Positions 15,671 to 23,361 of a stretch of 24,668 bases of DNA are shown piece by piece (positions within the stretch are counted from its first letter, which is position 1; each line of letters begins with the position of its first letter). This DNA comes from CAYRVX01 sp964642165 (GTDB taxonomy: Bacteria > Planctomycetota > Phycisphaerae > SM23-33), in assembly GCA_964642165.1 (NCBI GenBank), contig CAZXOC010000084.1, positions 1-24,668 on the forward strand, given 5' to 3'. Both the position numbers and the translations under genes were made by a program. Below the pieces are notes generated by a model. It was not told where the DNA came from. It saw only the letters and a program-made list of their open reading frames with translations, and made no database searches.

Positions 15671-16699
15671 TCACCCCGAGGCCGCCTCGTCCGTCGATTG
15701 GCCCAGCCAGGCCGCCATCCTTCTGCGGAGCGGCTCGAGGCGGCGCTCGCTGTGGCCCATCGGGTGCTCGAGCGCCTCGTCCAGGAGGCGCCGGAGCGTC
15801 GGGAGGTGCTCCTCCTGCTCGGCGGCCCACTCGCGCGCGAACGTGCCGTCGCGGATCTCCGCCATCGCGCGATCAATAGCCTCCCGAAGCTGCGGCGGGG
15901 CCATCCGGTCCGCCCGCGAGAGCTGGCCGTACTGGCTCGTGTGCGAGTGCAGCTTGAGCTGCTCGAAGAAGCCCTCCGTGATCATCGCCCGCGCGATCTC
16001 CACGAACTCCCCCGACAGGTACAGCTCCGTCGTGACCACCTCCGCGTCGCACCCGGCGGCCACGAGCTTCTCGAAGTACAGCAGGCACAGCTTCAGGATG
16101 CCCGGCCAGAGCATCTGCTCGGCGAACAGGTCGATCAGCGTCTCCTCCTCGAAGGACGACTCGAACGCCCCGAACCGCGTCGCGCCGATGCCCTTCGCCA
16201 GGGCCAGCGCGGTGGCCATCGCGCGCCCGGAGGCGTCCTGGTGCGCGGCGACCAGGCAGGGGAAGCCGGCGCCCTGGCGGTAGAGGCTGCGGACGGCCTG
16301 GCCGATCATGCGCGGGGCCACCAGGATCACGTCCACGCCCGCCGGCGGGACGATCCGCCCGTAGTGCACGTTGTAGCCGCTGGCGAAGCACAGCGCGTCC
16401 CCGGCGGCCAGATGGGGGGCGACCTGCTCGTCGAAGACCTCGGGCTGGACCTCGTCCGGCACGAGCAGGACGACGATATCCGCCTCCCGGGCGGCCTCGG
16501 CGATCGGGACCACCGCGAAGCCGTCCTCGACGGCCTGCGCCCGGTACGGGTCGTCCACGTTGCCGACGACGACCTTCACCCCCGAGTCGCGCAGGTTGCG
16601 GGCCTGGGCACGGCCCTGGTTCCCGTAGCCGAGGATGCCGATGGTTCGGCCCTCGAGGACCGCCAGGTCGGCGTCGTCATCGCGGTGGATTCTCGCCAT
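15671..16699 (-). CDS. Ketol-acid reductoisomerase (IlvC)-like protein with altered catalytic residues
   Basis: A 342-residue protein with the length and order of class I KARI. The N-terminal Rossmann domain has 'LGYGNQGRAQARNLRDSG' (23-40); the helical C-terminal domain has 'FEEETLIDLFAEQ' (183-195), keeping the Mg ligands Asp190 and Glu194, then 'TTELYLSGEF' and 'HSHTSQYG' (251-258). Canonical KARIs carry His in an SHGF-type motif and Lys in an APKGPG-type motif. Here the equivalents read 'FASGYNVHY' (Ser107) and 'VAPRMIGQAVR' (Arg130), so both are replaced. It may therefore be a paralogue acting on another substrate rather than the branched-chain amino acid enzyme. No ilvB, ilvD or leu genes are near. 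Start: ATG at 16699 with a weak AGGGAAG upstream; the longer frame crosses the N gap. Divergent from the protease gene. Confidence 0.8.
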   Translation of the reverse strand: MARIHRDDDADLAVLEGRTIGILGYGNQGRAQARNLRDSGVKVVVGNVDDPYRAQAVEDGFAVVPIAEAAREADIVVLLVPDEVQPEVFDEQVAPHLAAGDALCFASGYNVHYGRIVPPAGVDVILVAPRMIGQAVRSLYRQGAGFPCLVAAHQDASGRAMATALALAKGIGATRFGAFESSFEEETLIDLFAEQMLWPGILKLCLLYFEKLVAAGCDAEVVTTELYLSGEFVEIARAMITEGFFEQLKLHSHTSQYGQLSRADRMAPPQLREAIDRAMAEIRDGTFAREWAAEQEEHLPTLRRLLDEALEHPMGHSERRLEPLRRRMAAWLGQSTDEAASG

Positions 16700-16993
16700 G
16701 GTTCGCTTCCCTTTCTGCGCCGGTCCGGGCCGGCGAGAGCAGCGGGCAGCCGCGCCGTCCATCACACGGCCCCGCGCTCGAGACGGATCGTAGCCCCTGC
16801 GCCCCCGCNNNNNNNNNNNNNNNNNNNNNNNNNNNNNNNNNNNNNNNNNNNNNNNNNNNNNNNNNNNNNNNNNNNNNNNNNNNNNNNNNNNNNNNNNNNN
16901 NNNNNNNNCCCGGCAGGCCATCATCGCCGGCGCTGCCGGCTGAAGGAACCGGAAGGCCCTCCGCGGATACCGTCAGAGATGGGGAGGCCGAAG
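16700..16993. other. Divergent promoter region interrupted by a 100-N gap
   Basis: 16809-16908 is exactly 100 N. The region separates the KARI-like gene from the protease gene and must hold both promoters. A TACGAT hexamer on the minus strand near 16790 could be a -10 for the KARI-like gene, but its -35 would fall in the gap. Open frames that cross the N run are artefacts. Confidence 0.8.
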
Positions 16994-19900
16994 ATGACTG
17001 CCTCAAGATGGACACCTCTGTTGCTCGCACTGGCCGCTCGTGGTTGGGCGCTCCTGCCGCTTGCGGCATCCCCGGCACGGGCCGGCGGTGAGACGCCGCG
17101 CACACGCCCGGCCGAAACGACGGAAGCGCCGGCCTCCCTGCGGGAGCTTCAGGCCTTGGAGGCCCGGGCCGTCGAGGCGGCCGGGGCTGCGCTTCCCGCG
17201 GTCGTCGGCGTGAACAACTCCGCGGGCGTCGTCGTTTCGGAAGACGGCCTGGTGCTCACCGCCGCCCATTTGGGCGGCCTGCGCGGCGAGAAGGTCACCG
17301 TTCGGCTGAGCGGCGGCAGGACGTTCGCCGGGAAGGCCCTCGGCATGTGCGGCATCGCCGACGCGGCGATGGTCAGGATCCACGCCCAAGGGCCCTTCCC
17401 GTTCGCGAGGCTGGGCAGGTCGGCAGAGGTCAAGCCGGGGCAGTGGTGCCTCATGTTCGGCCACAGGCATCCGCGCGACCCGGGGCGAGCGCCCCTGCTG
17501 CGGATCGGGCGCATCGTCGAGCGGGAGAACGGCAGGCTTGTGAGCAACTGCGCCGGGGGCCAGGGAGACTCCGGCGGTCCGCTGTTCGACCTCGGCGGGC
17601 GGCTCATCGGGATCAACTCCTACGGCTCTCCGCGGATGGGGCACGTGCCCGTCGATTTCTACACGGAGAACTGGGTCAGGCTCCTGCGCGGCGAGAGATG
17701 GGGGGGCAGGCCGCGCCTTGTGTTCACCGCCGCCCAATTGATGCGCCCGAGGCCGTCGCTCCCCACGCTGCCGCGGGAGCTTCTGGCGCCCGTGGCCGCG
17801 AAGGCCGCCGCCGGCACCGTGCAGGTGGTCTGCGGGGGGACGCCGCGGTGCCTGGGGACCATCGTCTCCGCCGATGGGCTGATCGCCACGAGGGCGCGCG
17901 AGCTTGCCGGCGCCGTTCGGTGTCGCCTCCACGACGGACGCGAACTCGACACCCGGCGGGTCGGGCAGTGTGCGGCGCACGGCCTGGCCTTCCTGCGCGT
18001 GAAGGCCGACAAGCTCGCGCCCGTCACCTGGGCGGCCCCGAAGCGGGGCGTCCCGGGCCGTTGGGTCGTGGTTCCAGGCTTCGCGGGCCGGTTCCTCGCC
18101 GCGGGCATTGTGAGCGTCGCGGAGCGGCGCGTGCCGTGTCATCTGCCGGCGCTGGGCGCGTATCTGGCCCCCGATCCGAACGGGCCGCCCAAGCTGGAAG
18201 GCGTGGCCCTGCGGACACCCGCCGCCAAGGCCGGACTCCGCGCCGGTGACCGGATCGTGACCGTCGATGGGCACAAGACGCCGACGCTGGCCGAGCTCAG
18301 GAAGCGTCTGTCGAAGCGTCCGCCCGGTGACGAGCTGAAGCTCAAGCTTCGACGCGGTTCGGAGGAGTTCGAACGGGCAGTGAAGCTGGCCGTCCCGGGG
18401 CGCCCACGCGCCGTTCGACTCATGCCGGGCCGACAGGGCGGGCCCATTCGTGTCATCACGCCCAGGCCCTCCTTCGTCGCCGTTCCTTCGCAGGACGGGT
18501 ACCCGGCTGCGCTCCAGCACAGCGCGCGCATCTCGCCGGGCCAATGCGGCTCGGCGCTGCTGGGTCTGGACGGGAAGGCGCTCGGTCTGAGCATCGCGCC
18601 TGGATACGCCCTGCCCGCGTCTGTCGTGGTTCGGGAGGCCCGGAGGCTGACGTCGCGCGTCGGCGCCGCGGGGCCCGCGAGGATCATCTCCGGGCCGACC
18701 GTTGCCAAGACGACGGAAGGCTGGACCATCTCCTTCGAGGTGACCCGCCCCTGCGATGCGACGGTGAGGGTGGTGAACGGCGAGGGCGCCGTCGTCCGTC
18801 ATCTGGTCAGCGGCATGGTCGGCCTCAAGAAGGCGGTCAGGCCATTCAAGGCGGGGCGGCTCTCCCAGAGCATCCCCTGGGACGGCACCGACGACGAAGG
18901 GAAAAGGGCGCGCGCCGCGAGCTGCCGAGCGGTCGTCGCCGTCGGCATGCGAGCTTCGTTCGACAGGTTCATCGTATGGGGCAGCGACGCCTGCCCCAGA
19001 AGCAGGAGCAACATCTACACCACGACAGCCGACGGCCACTGCTACGTGGACCAGTCCTCAGGCGTCCATCTCGACACGCTGCGCCTCTTTGACAGCAAGG
19101 GCAAGCGGATCAGGCAGGTGTGGCCGCCAACGCTCAACAGGCCCGGGGATGTCCTGCGGGCCTTCCTCGCCGGGAAGTGGGGCGCAACAGACTGGGACGG
19201 CGACGGCGTTCCCCTGAAGGTGTGCTACAACTCGTGGTACATCTTCGGGGTGCGCTCCGGCGGCATGGTGCGGACGACCGACGGCTATCTCGTCAGCACC
19301 TTCGCCGGAGTCGGACGGGGGATCTACGGCATCGACCGGTACGATTTCCCCCATGTATGGCAGTGGAACCCGCCGTGGTTCGTGCGCAAACAGGTATACA
19401 GGACGGAGTTCCGCCTGACCGCCGGCACGGACGGCGACTTCTATCTGACGGACGACTTCCACCACATCCTCGGGCATTTCCGGGCGAGGGACTTTCGCCC
19501 CATCCAGTCCTTCACGCACAGCGGCAAGGACCAACTCGCCGAGCCCCGCTGCTTCCTGGGCGAGAAGGGCAAGGCGGGCAACGACGAGAGCCACTTCACG
19601 GGGCCGAACGACGTGGCCGTCGACAGCGAGGGGAACATTCACGTCCTCGACGGCGACCGGGTGAAGGTCTACGCGGCCGGCGGCAGCTTCGTGCGGACAG
19701 CGGGCAAGGATGCCTTCCCCGCGAGAAAGCCCGTCCCCGCGGCGGTGAAGGCGGCGGAGAAGAGCCCGCGCGCGCTCTGTTTTCCGAAGTTCCTCGAAGT
19801 CGACTCTCGCGGCAAGCTCATCATCGTGGACCAGGGCTACGGCAGGGCCGTCCTGGCGACCGATGTCGACGGGAAGGCCCTCGAGACCGTCCGCCTGCCG

Positions 19901-20920
19901 TGGGCCCACTCCACGTACCACGGGTACTCGGACTTCGACGCGGAGGGCAACTGGTATGTGACGGTCCGCACGAGGGAGAAGTCCCACCAGGTGTGGAAGT
20001 TCACGCCCGACCGCGAGCGGGCGAAGTTCGGCGGCAGGGACGCGATCGTCCTCGGCGCACGGGGCGATCCCTTCGCTCTCAGCAAGGGCCTCTGCGTCGC
20101 GCGCAATGGCGACATCTACGTCGTCACCCAGACCGACAAGTGGCGGACGAAACCGCCCGCGATGACCGGCGGGGTGCGGTTCGGCGACCTCTCGGCCCGG
20201 GGGGAGTGCGCCTGCCAGACGCGCGTGGACGTCTACGGCCCGGACGGGGCGCTCAAGAGGAAGGGCGTCGTCCGGAGCGTCGGCATCAACGACGTCGAGG
20301 TCGATCGGGAGGGGAACATCTGCGTCATAGAGGGCACGATGTGGCACGGAGCGCAGATGGGCGCCGTCGCGCGGGGACGCCGCGTGTACGGCAAGCAGCA
20401 CTGGCCGTTCCCGTACCTCACCGCCAAGCAGGCGGCGCTGGACCCCAACAGCCAGGCCAACAAGCGCTACAGCCTCCTGGCCAGACTCGTGAAGTTCGGG
20501 CCCCAGGGCGGGATCCTGGACGACCGCGAGGGCAAGGGCCAGCTCTGGAGCTACGCCGGCGTCTCGGGCGTCTCCCCGTGGAACTGCGATGCCGAGTGCC
20601 CCGCCTCGCAGATCTGCATCGATCCGGACGGTCGCGTCTGGGTCCCGGACTCCTTCATGTACTGCATCAAGGCGATCGACGGGGCCGGCAACGAGATGAT
20701 CCGCGTCGGCAAGTACGGCAACGAGGACTGCAAAGGCGGCGGGGGCGACAGGCGCCATCCGGAACTGACCAACGTGGTCGTCGATCCGGAGATTCCCCTT
20801 GCCTACCCCAAGGGCATGGCCGTCTACAAGGACTGGCTCCTCATATCGGACATGTTCTCCCATCGCGTGGTGCGGTGCAGGCTTGAGTACGCCGACCAGA
20901 AGGAAACCGCGATCAGGTAG
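16994..20920 (+). CDS. Secreted trypsin-like protease / degenerate protease-PDZ / FlgD-like / NHL-propeller protein
   Basis: A 1308-residue protein with a signal peptide (1-30, ending 'ASPARA'). Residues ~60-235 are a trypsin-like domain with a full triad: His92 ('LTAAHLGG'), Asp123 ('IADAAMVRI') and Ser193 ('GQGDSGGPLF'). Residues ~270-555 resemble a second such domain that has lost the triad: no His in 'LIATRARELA', Gly330 in 'HGLAFLRV', and 'GQCGSALLGLDGKALG' with Cys518 at the Ser position. A PDZ domain (about 402-468, 'ALRTPAAKAGLRAGDRIVTV') is inserted in it. A FlgD-like Ig domain follows (about 570-655, 'SIPWDGTDDEGKRA'), then an NHL-type propeller to the end ('NDVAVDSEGNIHVLDG', 'ICIDPDGRVWVPDS'). 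GGGAGG lies 6 bases before the ATG at 16994; an ATG at 16979 is less likely because that site falls inside its coding sequence. Confidence 0.88.
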   Translation: MTASRWTPLLLALAARGWALLPLAASPARAGGETPRTRPAETTEAPASLRELQALEARAVEAAGAALPAVVGVNNSAGVVVSEDGLVLTAAHLGGLRGEKVTVRLSGGRTFAGKALGMCGIADAAMVRIHAQGPFPFARLGRSAEVKPGQWCLMFGHRHPRDPGRAPLLRIGRIVERENGRLVSNCAGGQGDSGGPLFDLGGRLIGINSYGSPRMGHVPVDFYTENWVRLLRGERWGGRPRLVFTAAQLMRPRPSLPTLPRELLAPVAAKAAAGTVQVVCGGTPRCLGTIVSADGLIATRARELAGAVRCRLHDGRELDTRRVGQCAAHGLAFLRVKADKLAPVTWAAPKRGVPGRWVVVPGFAGRFLAAGIVSVAERRVPCHLPALGAYLAPDPNGPPKLEGVALRTPAAKAGLRAGDRIVTVDGHKTPTLAELRKRLSKRPPGDELKLKLRRGSEEFERAVKLAVPGRPRAVRLMPGRQGGPIRVITPRPSFVAVPSQDGYPAALQHSARISPGQCGSALLGLDGKALGLSIAPGYALPASVVVREARRLTSRVGAAGPARIISGPTVAKTTEGWTISFEVTRPCDATVRVVNGEGAVVRHLVSGMVGLKKAVRPFKAGRLSQSIPWDGTDDEGKRARAASCRAVVAVGMRASFDRFIVWGSDACPRSRSNIYTTTADGHCYVDQSSGVHLDTLRLFDSKGKRIRQVWPPTLNRPGDVLRAFLAGKWGATDWDGDGVPLKVCYNSWYIFGVRSGGMVRTTDGYLVSTFAGVGRGIYGIDRYDFPHVWQWNPPWFVRKQVYRTEFRLTAGTDGDFYLTDDFHHILGHFRARDFRPIQSFTHSGKDQLAEPRCFLGEKGKAGNDESHFTGPNDVAVDSEGNIHVLDGDRVKVYAAGGSFVRTAGKDAFPARKPVPAAVKAAEKSPRALCFPKFLEVDSRGKLIIVDQGYGRAVLATDVDGKALETVRLPWAHSTYHGYSDFDAEGNWYVTVRTREKSHQVWKFTPDRERAKFGGRDAIVLGARGDPFALSKGLCVARNGDIYVVTQTDKWRTKPPAMTGGVRFGDLSARGECACQTRVDVYGPDGALKRKGVVRSVGINDVEVDREGNICVIEGTMWHGAQMGAVARGRRVYGKQHWPFPYLTAKQAALDPNSQANKRYSLLARLVKFGPQGGILDDREGKGQLWSYAGVSGVSPWNCDAECPASQICIDPDGRVWVPDSFMYCIKAIDGAGNEMIRVGKYGNEDCKGGGGDRRHPELTNVVVDPEIPLAYPKGMAVYKDWLLISDMFSHRVVRCRLEYADQKETAIR

Positions 20921-20960
20921 GCACTACGGATGGCGCCTGCAGGAACAGAGACCATTCAGT

Positions 20961-20999
20961 GACGGGGAGAGCATACCAGACTCATGTCTCTCGCCCGTC
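20961..20999. terminator. Hairpin downstream of the protease gene, between convergent genes
   Basis: gacggggagag (20961-20971) pairs with ctctc (20988-20992) and cccgtc (20994-20999): an 11-bp stem with one bulged G and a 16-base loop. It lies 41 bases past the protease stop and 70 bases past the DUF1080 stop on the other strand. Confidence 0.4.
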
Positions 21000-21036
21000 C
21001 GCTGGGGCGTGCCATTCGTCCCGTGCCCCCGCCATC

Positions 21037-21051
21037 CCCGCCGGTGGCGGG
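21037..21051 (-). terminator. Short hairpin just past the DUF1080 gene
   Basis: cccgcc (21037-21042) and ggcggg (21046-21051) form a 6-bp stem with a GGT loop, 18 bases beyond the DUF1080 stop codon on the minus strand. It is short and lacks a T-run; it may act together with the larger hairpin at 20961-20999. Confidence 0.3.
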
Positions 21052-21068
21052 ACGTCTGGAGTTCCGTA

Positions 21069-22613
21069 TCATGACCCCGAAACCGATCGCCCGAGCGGGC
21101 GGAGTTGGATGCTGCGGAACTCGAGGACGCCGCCTTCCGTCTGCAGTGCGATATGGCCGGGCGTGCGCGGGCAATCGGTGGCGGTGTTCTGCCGAACGCC
21201 GTTGACCTTGATGTCGACGGCGCCGTTCAGGACGCGAATCGTCATGCGATTCCACTGTCCCACGGGCTTTTCGCTGCTGTCGGCCATCTTGACAACGTGA
21301 CCCGCCGCCCGCTGGCCCCGCGCCTTGAACGCGAAGTTCCCGATCACCCAGAAGTCTCCGGCGCGGCCGGACAGAAGCTGGGCCTCCAGGCACGCCGGCC
21401 GTTGCCCGCCAGGCTTGGCCATCATGAACCACACGCCGCTGTCGCCGGACCCCTGCGGCCAGCGCCATTCCACGGTCAGCTCGTAGTTCGCCCGTGGCTG
21501 GGTGTGGTAGAGATAGCCTCGGCCCGTGCCGCTGCACCGGAGCAGGCCGTCCTTGACCTGCCAGTTCGTTTTGGGATCGACCTCCTTCCCGCTATCGATC
21601 GCCTTCCAGCCCGACAGGTTCCTGCCGTTGAACAGCCGGACGACGTCCGGGGTCTTGATCGGGAATCGCAGCTTCGCCTTCAGCCCGGGCCCGCGCGCCC
21701 AGGTAAGCCACCTCTCTGCGGTCGCCTTTCGTTCGTCGGGGCCGGCAAAGGGATCGTGGTCGAACGTCTTGCCGACGAGCCATCGCAGCGATTGGGAACT
21801 CTCCCACCGTATCGAGTGGTCCTTCGAGGCCAGCAGCTCGGCCAGCGTGACCAGGGATACCGGTCTGCCGCGATCGGCCAACAGTCGCGCCGTGCTCAGC
21901 CTGACACGGTCGTCCGGGTCCTTCAGCAGGGCCGCGAGGTCCCTGTCCGCCTTGCCAGCCAGCAGGTGGTCCAGCGCCGTGGCCGCCGCGGCTCGCCGCC
22001 AGGCCGCCTCGCTGCGCAGCGCCCGGCGCAGCATCCCGGCGTCCGCCGGGGTCACGGTCGCTGCCAGCCCTTCGCCCACCGCGCGAGGTCTCTCAGATTC
22101 CGGACAATGCGCCCCGGCCGCCATCACTTCGGCTGCCAGGCCCTTGATCTGCCGACGGGCGATGACGGCCAGCGCGGCGACGACCGTGCGCTTGCCCTGC
22201 GTGTCGCCGCCCTCGAGAAGCCGCCGTGCACGCAAACGAACTTCCGGATCATCGCCCCGGGTGGCCTTCTCCAGGGCTTCGCGCGGCAGCACCGGCAGAG
22301 CGGCCAGCGCCTTGGTCGCCCTCTGGCGCACCGCGAACTCCTCGGCTCCGAGATCCTCGATCAGCTTCGCCACGCGCTTTGCGTCGGCCGCGTTCGGAAA
22401 GAAGCGCTTCAGATATGCCCTGATCGCCTCGGCATCCGGCTTGATTCCCGCGGCCGTCAGCGCCTCGACGTTGGCGTCCTTCTGCGTGTCCTGCTCGCCG
22501 AGCGCCAGCCCGTGTGCCCCGCAGACAACAGCCAGCGCGAGCGCACAGCCCAGGCGCAGCGCCACAGCCGCCTTGCCTCTCGTATCCGTCGCCTTCAACG
22601 GCCACCAGCACAT
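21069..22613 (-). CDS. Secreted HEAT-repeat protein with C-terminal DUF1080 (3-keto-disaccharide hydrolase-like) domain
   Basis: A 514-residue protein from the chosen start. Residues 1-38 look like a signal peptide with a long basic n-region ('ALRLGCALALAVVCGAHGLA'). Residues ~80-305 are HEAT-like helical repeats in the style common in planctomycetes ('LGAEEFAVRQRATKALAAL', 'DPEVRLRARRLLEGG'). Residues ~322-507 are a DUF1080 concanavalin-like domain ('VVRLFNGRNLSGWKAID', 'YELTVEWRWPQGSGDSGVWF', 'QWNRMTIRVLNGAVDIKVNG', 'GHIALQTEGGVLEFRSIQL'). Relatives of DUF1080 include 3-keto-glycoside hydrolases; many copies are uncharacterised. The start is uncertain: the frame stays open to 22769, with an ATG at 22715 and a GTG at 22622, and no start has a clear Shine-Dalgarno. 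22613 is preferred because it places the hydrophobic segment as a signal peptide. Confidence 0.85.
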   Translation of the reverse strand: MCWWPLKATDTRGKAAVALRLGCALALAVVCGAHGLALGEQDTQKDANVEALTAAGIKPDAEAIRAYLKRFFPNAADAKRVAKLIEDLGAEEFAVRQRATKALAALPVLPREALEKATRGDDPEVRLRARRLLEGGDTQGKRTVVAALAVIARRQIKGLAAEVMAAGAHCPESERPRAVGEGLAATVTPADAGMLRRALRSEAAWRRAAAATALDHLLAGKADRDLAALLKDPDDRVRLSTARLLADRGRPVSLVTLAELLASKDHSIRWESSQSLRWLVGKTFDHDPFAGPDERKATAERWLTWARGPGLKAKLRFPIKTPDVVRLFNGRNLSGWKAIDSGKEVDPKTNWQVKDGLLRCSGTGRGYLYHTQPRANYELTVEWRWPQGSGDSGVWFMMAKPGGQRPACLEAQLLSGRAGDFWVIGNFAFKARGQRAAGHVVKMADSSEKPVGQWNRMTIRVLNGAVDIKVNGVRQNTATDCPRTPGHIALQTEGGVLEFRSIQLRPLGRSVSGS

Positions 22614-22928
22614 CGCCTTCACCGCTCTTTCTGATCCTGTCCGGGATTGGCCGGACGGCTCCCAGCGGACGACCGCCGTCGGCCTCGCTGCTGATCCTAT
22701 CGCCGATCCCACCATCCGCAAGCACCTCTTCTGCCGGATGGAGAGGCGATCGGGCGGTTTCCGCATCAAGCAGCACGCGCCTCGACTGGGCTCGCCGGAG
22801 TCGAGAAAGATGTTCTCTGGGGTGAGGCTACTTTTTCTACTGCAGAAATGAAGGGCTCATTGGCCAAACCCAAGACCCCGTCGCCAGGGTATGGCCAAAG
22901 CGGCATTGGCTCTCGTCGCGAGTCGTGA

Positions 22929-23153
22929 TGTACTTTCTGGGCGCTCGGACGACGCGGCTTCGCGGGGGAGAATACGCGGATTACGTTCGAGCAGGTGACG
23001 GGCGCTTGCCGGTTGCTGCTGGAGAAGATCATCAACTGCCGGCGGCGATCGTGGCGTGAGCTGCTTCGGCGAGCGGAGCACTACGAGTGGCGCAACGCGA
23101 TATCCCACGCCTGCCGAATACGCAAGGCCAACGCGAGAGCGGGATCAGCGTAG
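22929..23153 (+). pseudogene. Possible remnant of a degraded gene
   Basis: This frame opens after a stop at 22926 and reads as plausible helical, Arg-rich protein ('ITFEQVTGACRLLLEKIINC', then 'WRELLRRAEHYEWRNAISHA') before TAG at 23151. There is no good start codon: the first in-frame GTG is at 22995, without a ribosome binding site. The basic tail with Trp, Tyr, His and Cys is faintly like the C-terminal end of some DDE transposases, but I cannot assign a family. A chance frame is a real alternative. Confidence 0.15.
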
Positions 23154-23257
23154 CGCTGCCATATCAGGTTCGCGGACGATTGGCAGACGACAGCTTGCCC
23201 CGGGCGGCGAGGGCGAAGGGCCACCATCTTCCGCATACCGGTCCAGCCGCCCTGCGG

Positions 23258-23263
23258 TATAAT
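23258..23263 (+). promoter_or_regulatory. Perfect -10 box (TATAAT) upstream of the phosphoesterase gene
   Basis: A consensus TATAAT stands out in very GC-rich surroundings, 98 bases before the phosphoesterase start. The -35 position at 16-18 bases spacing shows no good match (ATACCG at 17). Transcription would begin near 23270, giving about 90 bases of leader. Confidence 0.42.
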
Positions 23264-23361
23264 GCCCCCAACGCGTTCCGGCCCGACCCGGCCGGCCAAC
23301 GGGCATCACGGCTCCCGCGGCAAGCGTGCCGGACCTCGGGGCGATCAGGAGAACGTCTGCG

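Larger units (their letters stand above)
22614..23361. other. Intergenic region between divergent DUF1080 and phosphoesterase genes
   Basis: About 750 bases without a confident gene. The first 150 may be an N-terminal extension of the DUF1080 frame. An AT-richer patch at 22828-22852 contains ttttt and a short imperfect palindrome, a possible promoter area for the minus-strand gene. A protein-like fragment at 22929-23153 and a TATAAT box at 23258 are listed separately. The two minus-strand frames over 22766-23108 have no recognisable features. Confidence 0.5.

Noticed and set aside
4964..16699. A single polysaccharide-utilisation locus spanning the secreted enzymes
   Set aside because: The genes alternate strands, are interrupted by housekeeping genes and lack transporters or regulators, so a single coordinated locus is not supported.
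14558..16993. Upstream part of a 2120-residue plus-strand frame
   Set aside because: It runs antisense through the FG-GAP and KARI-like genes and across an N gap; only the part from 16994 is a real gene.
17003..20863. Minus-strand frames of 678 and 601 residues opposite the protease-propeller gene
   Set aside because: The plus strand shows a signal peptide, catalytic triad, PDZ and NHL motifs; the minus frames show none.
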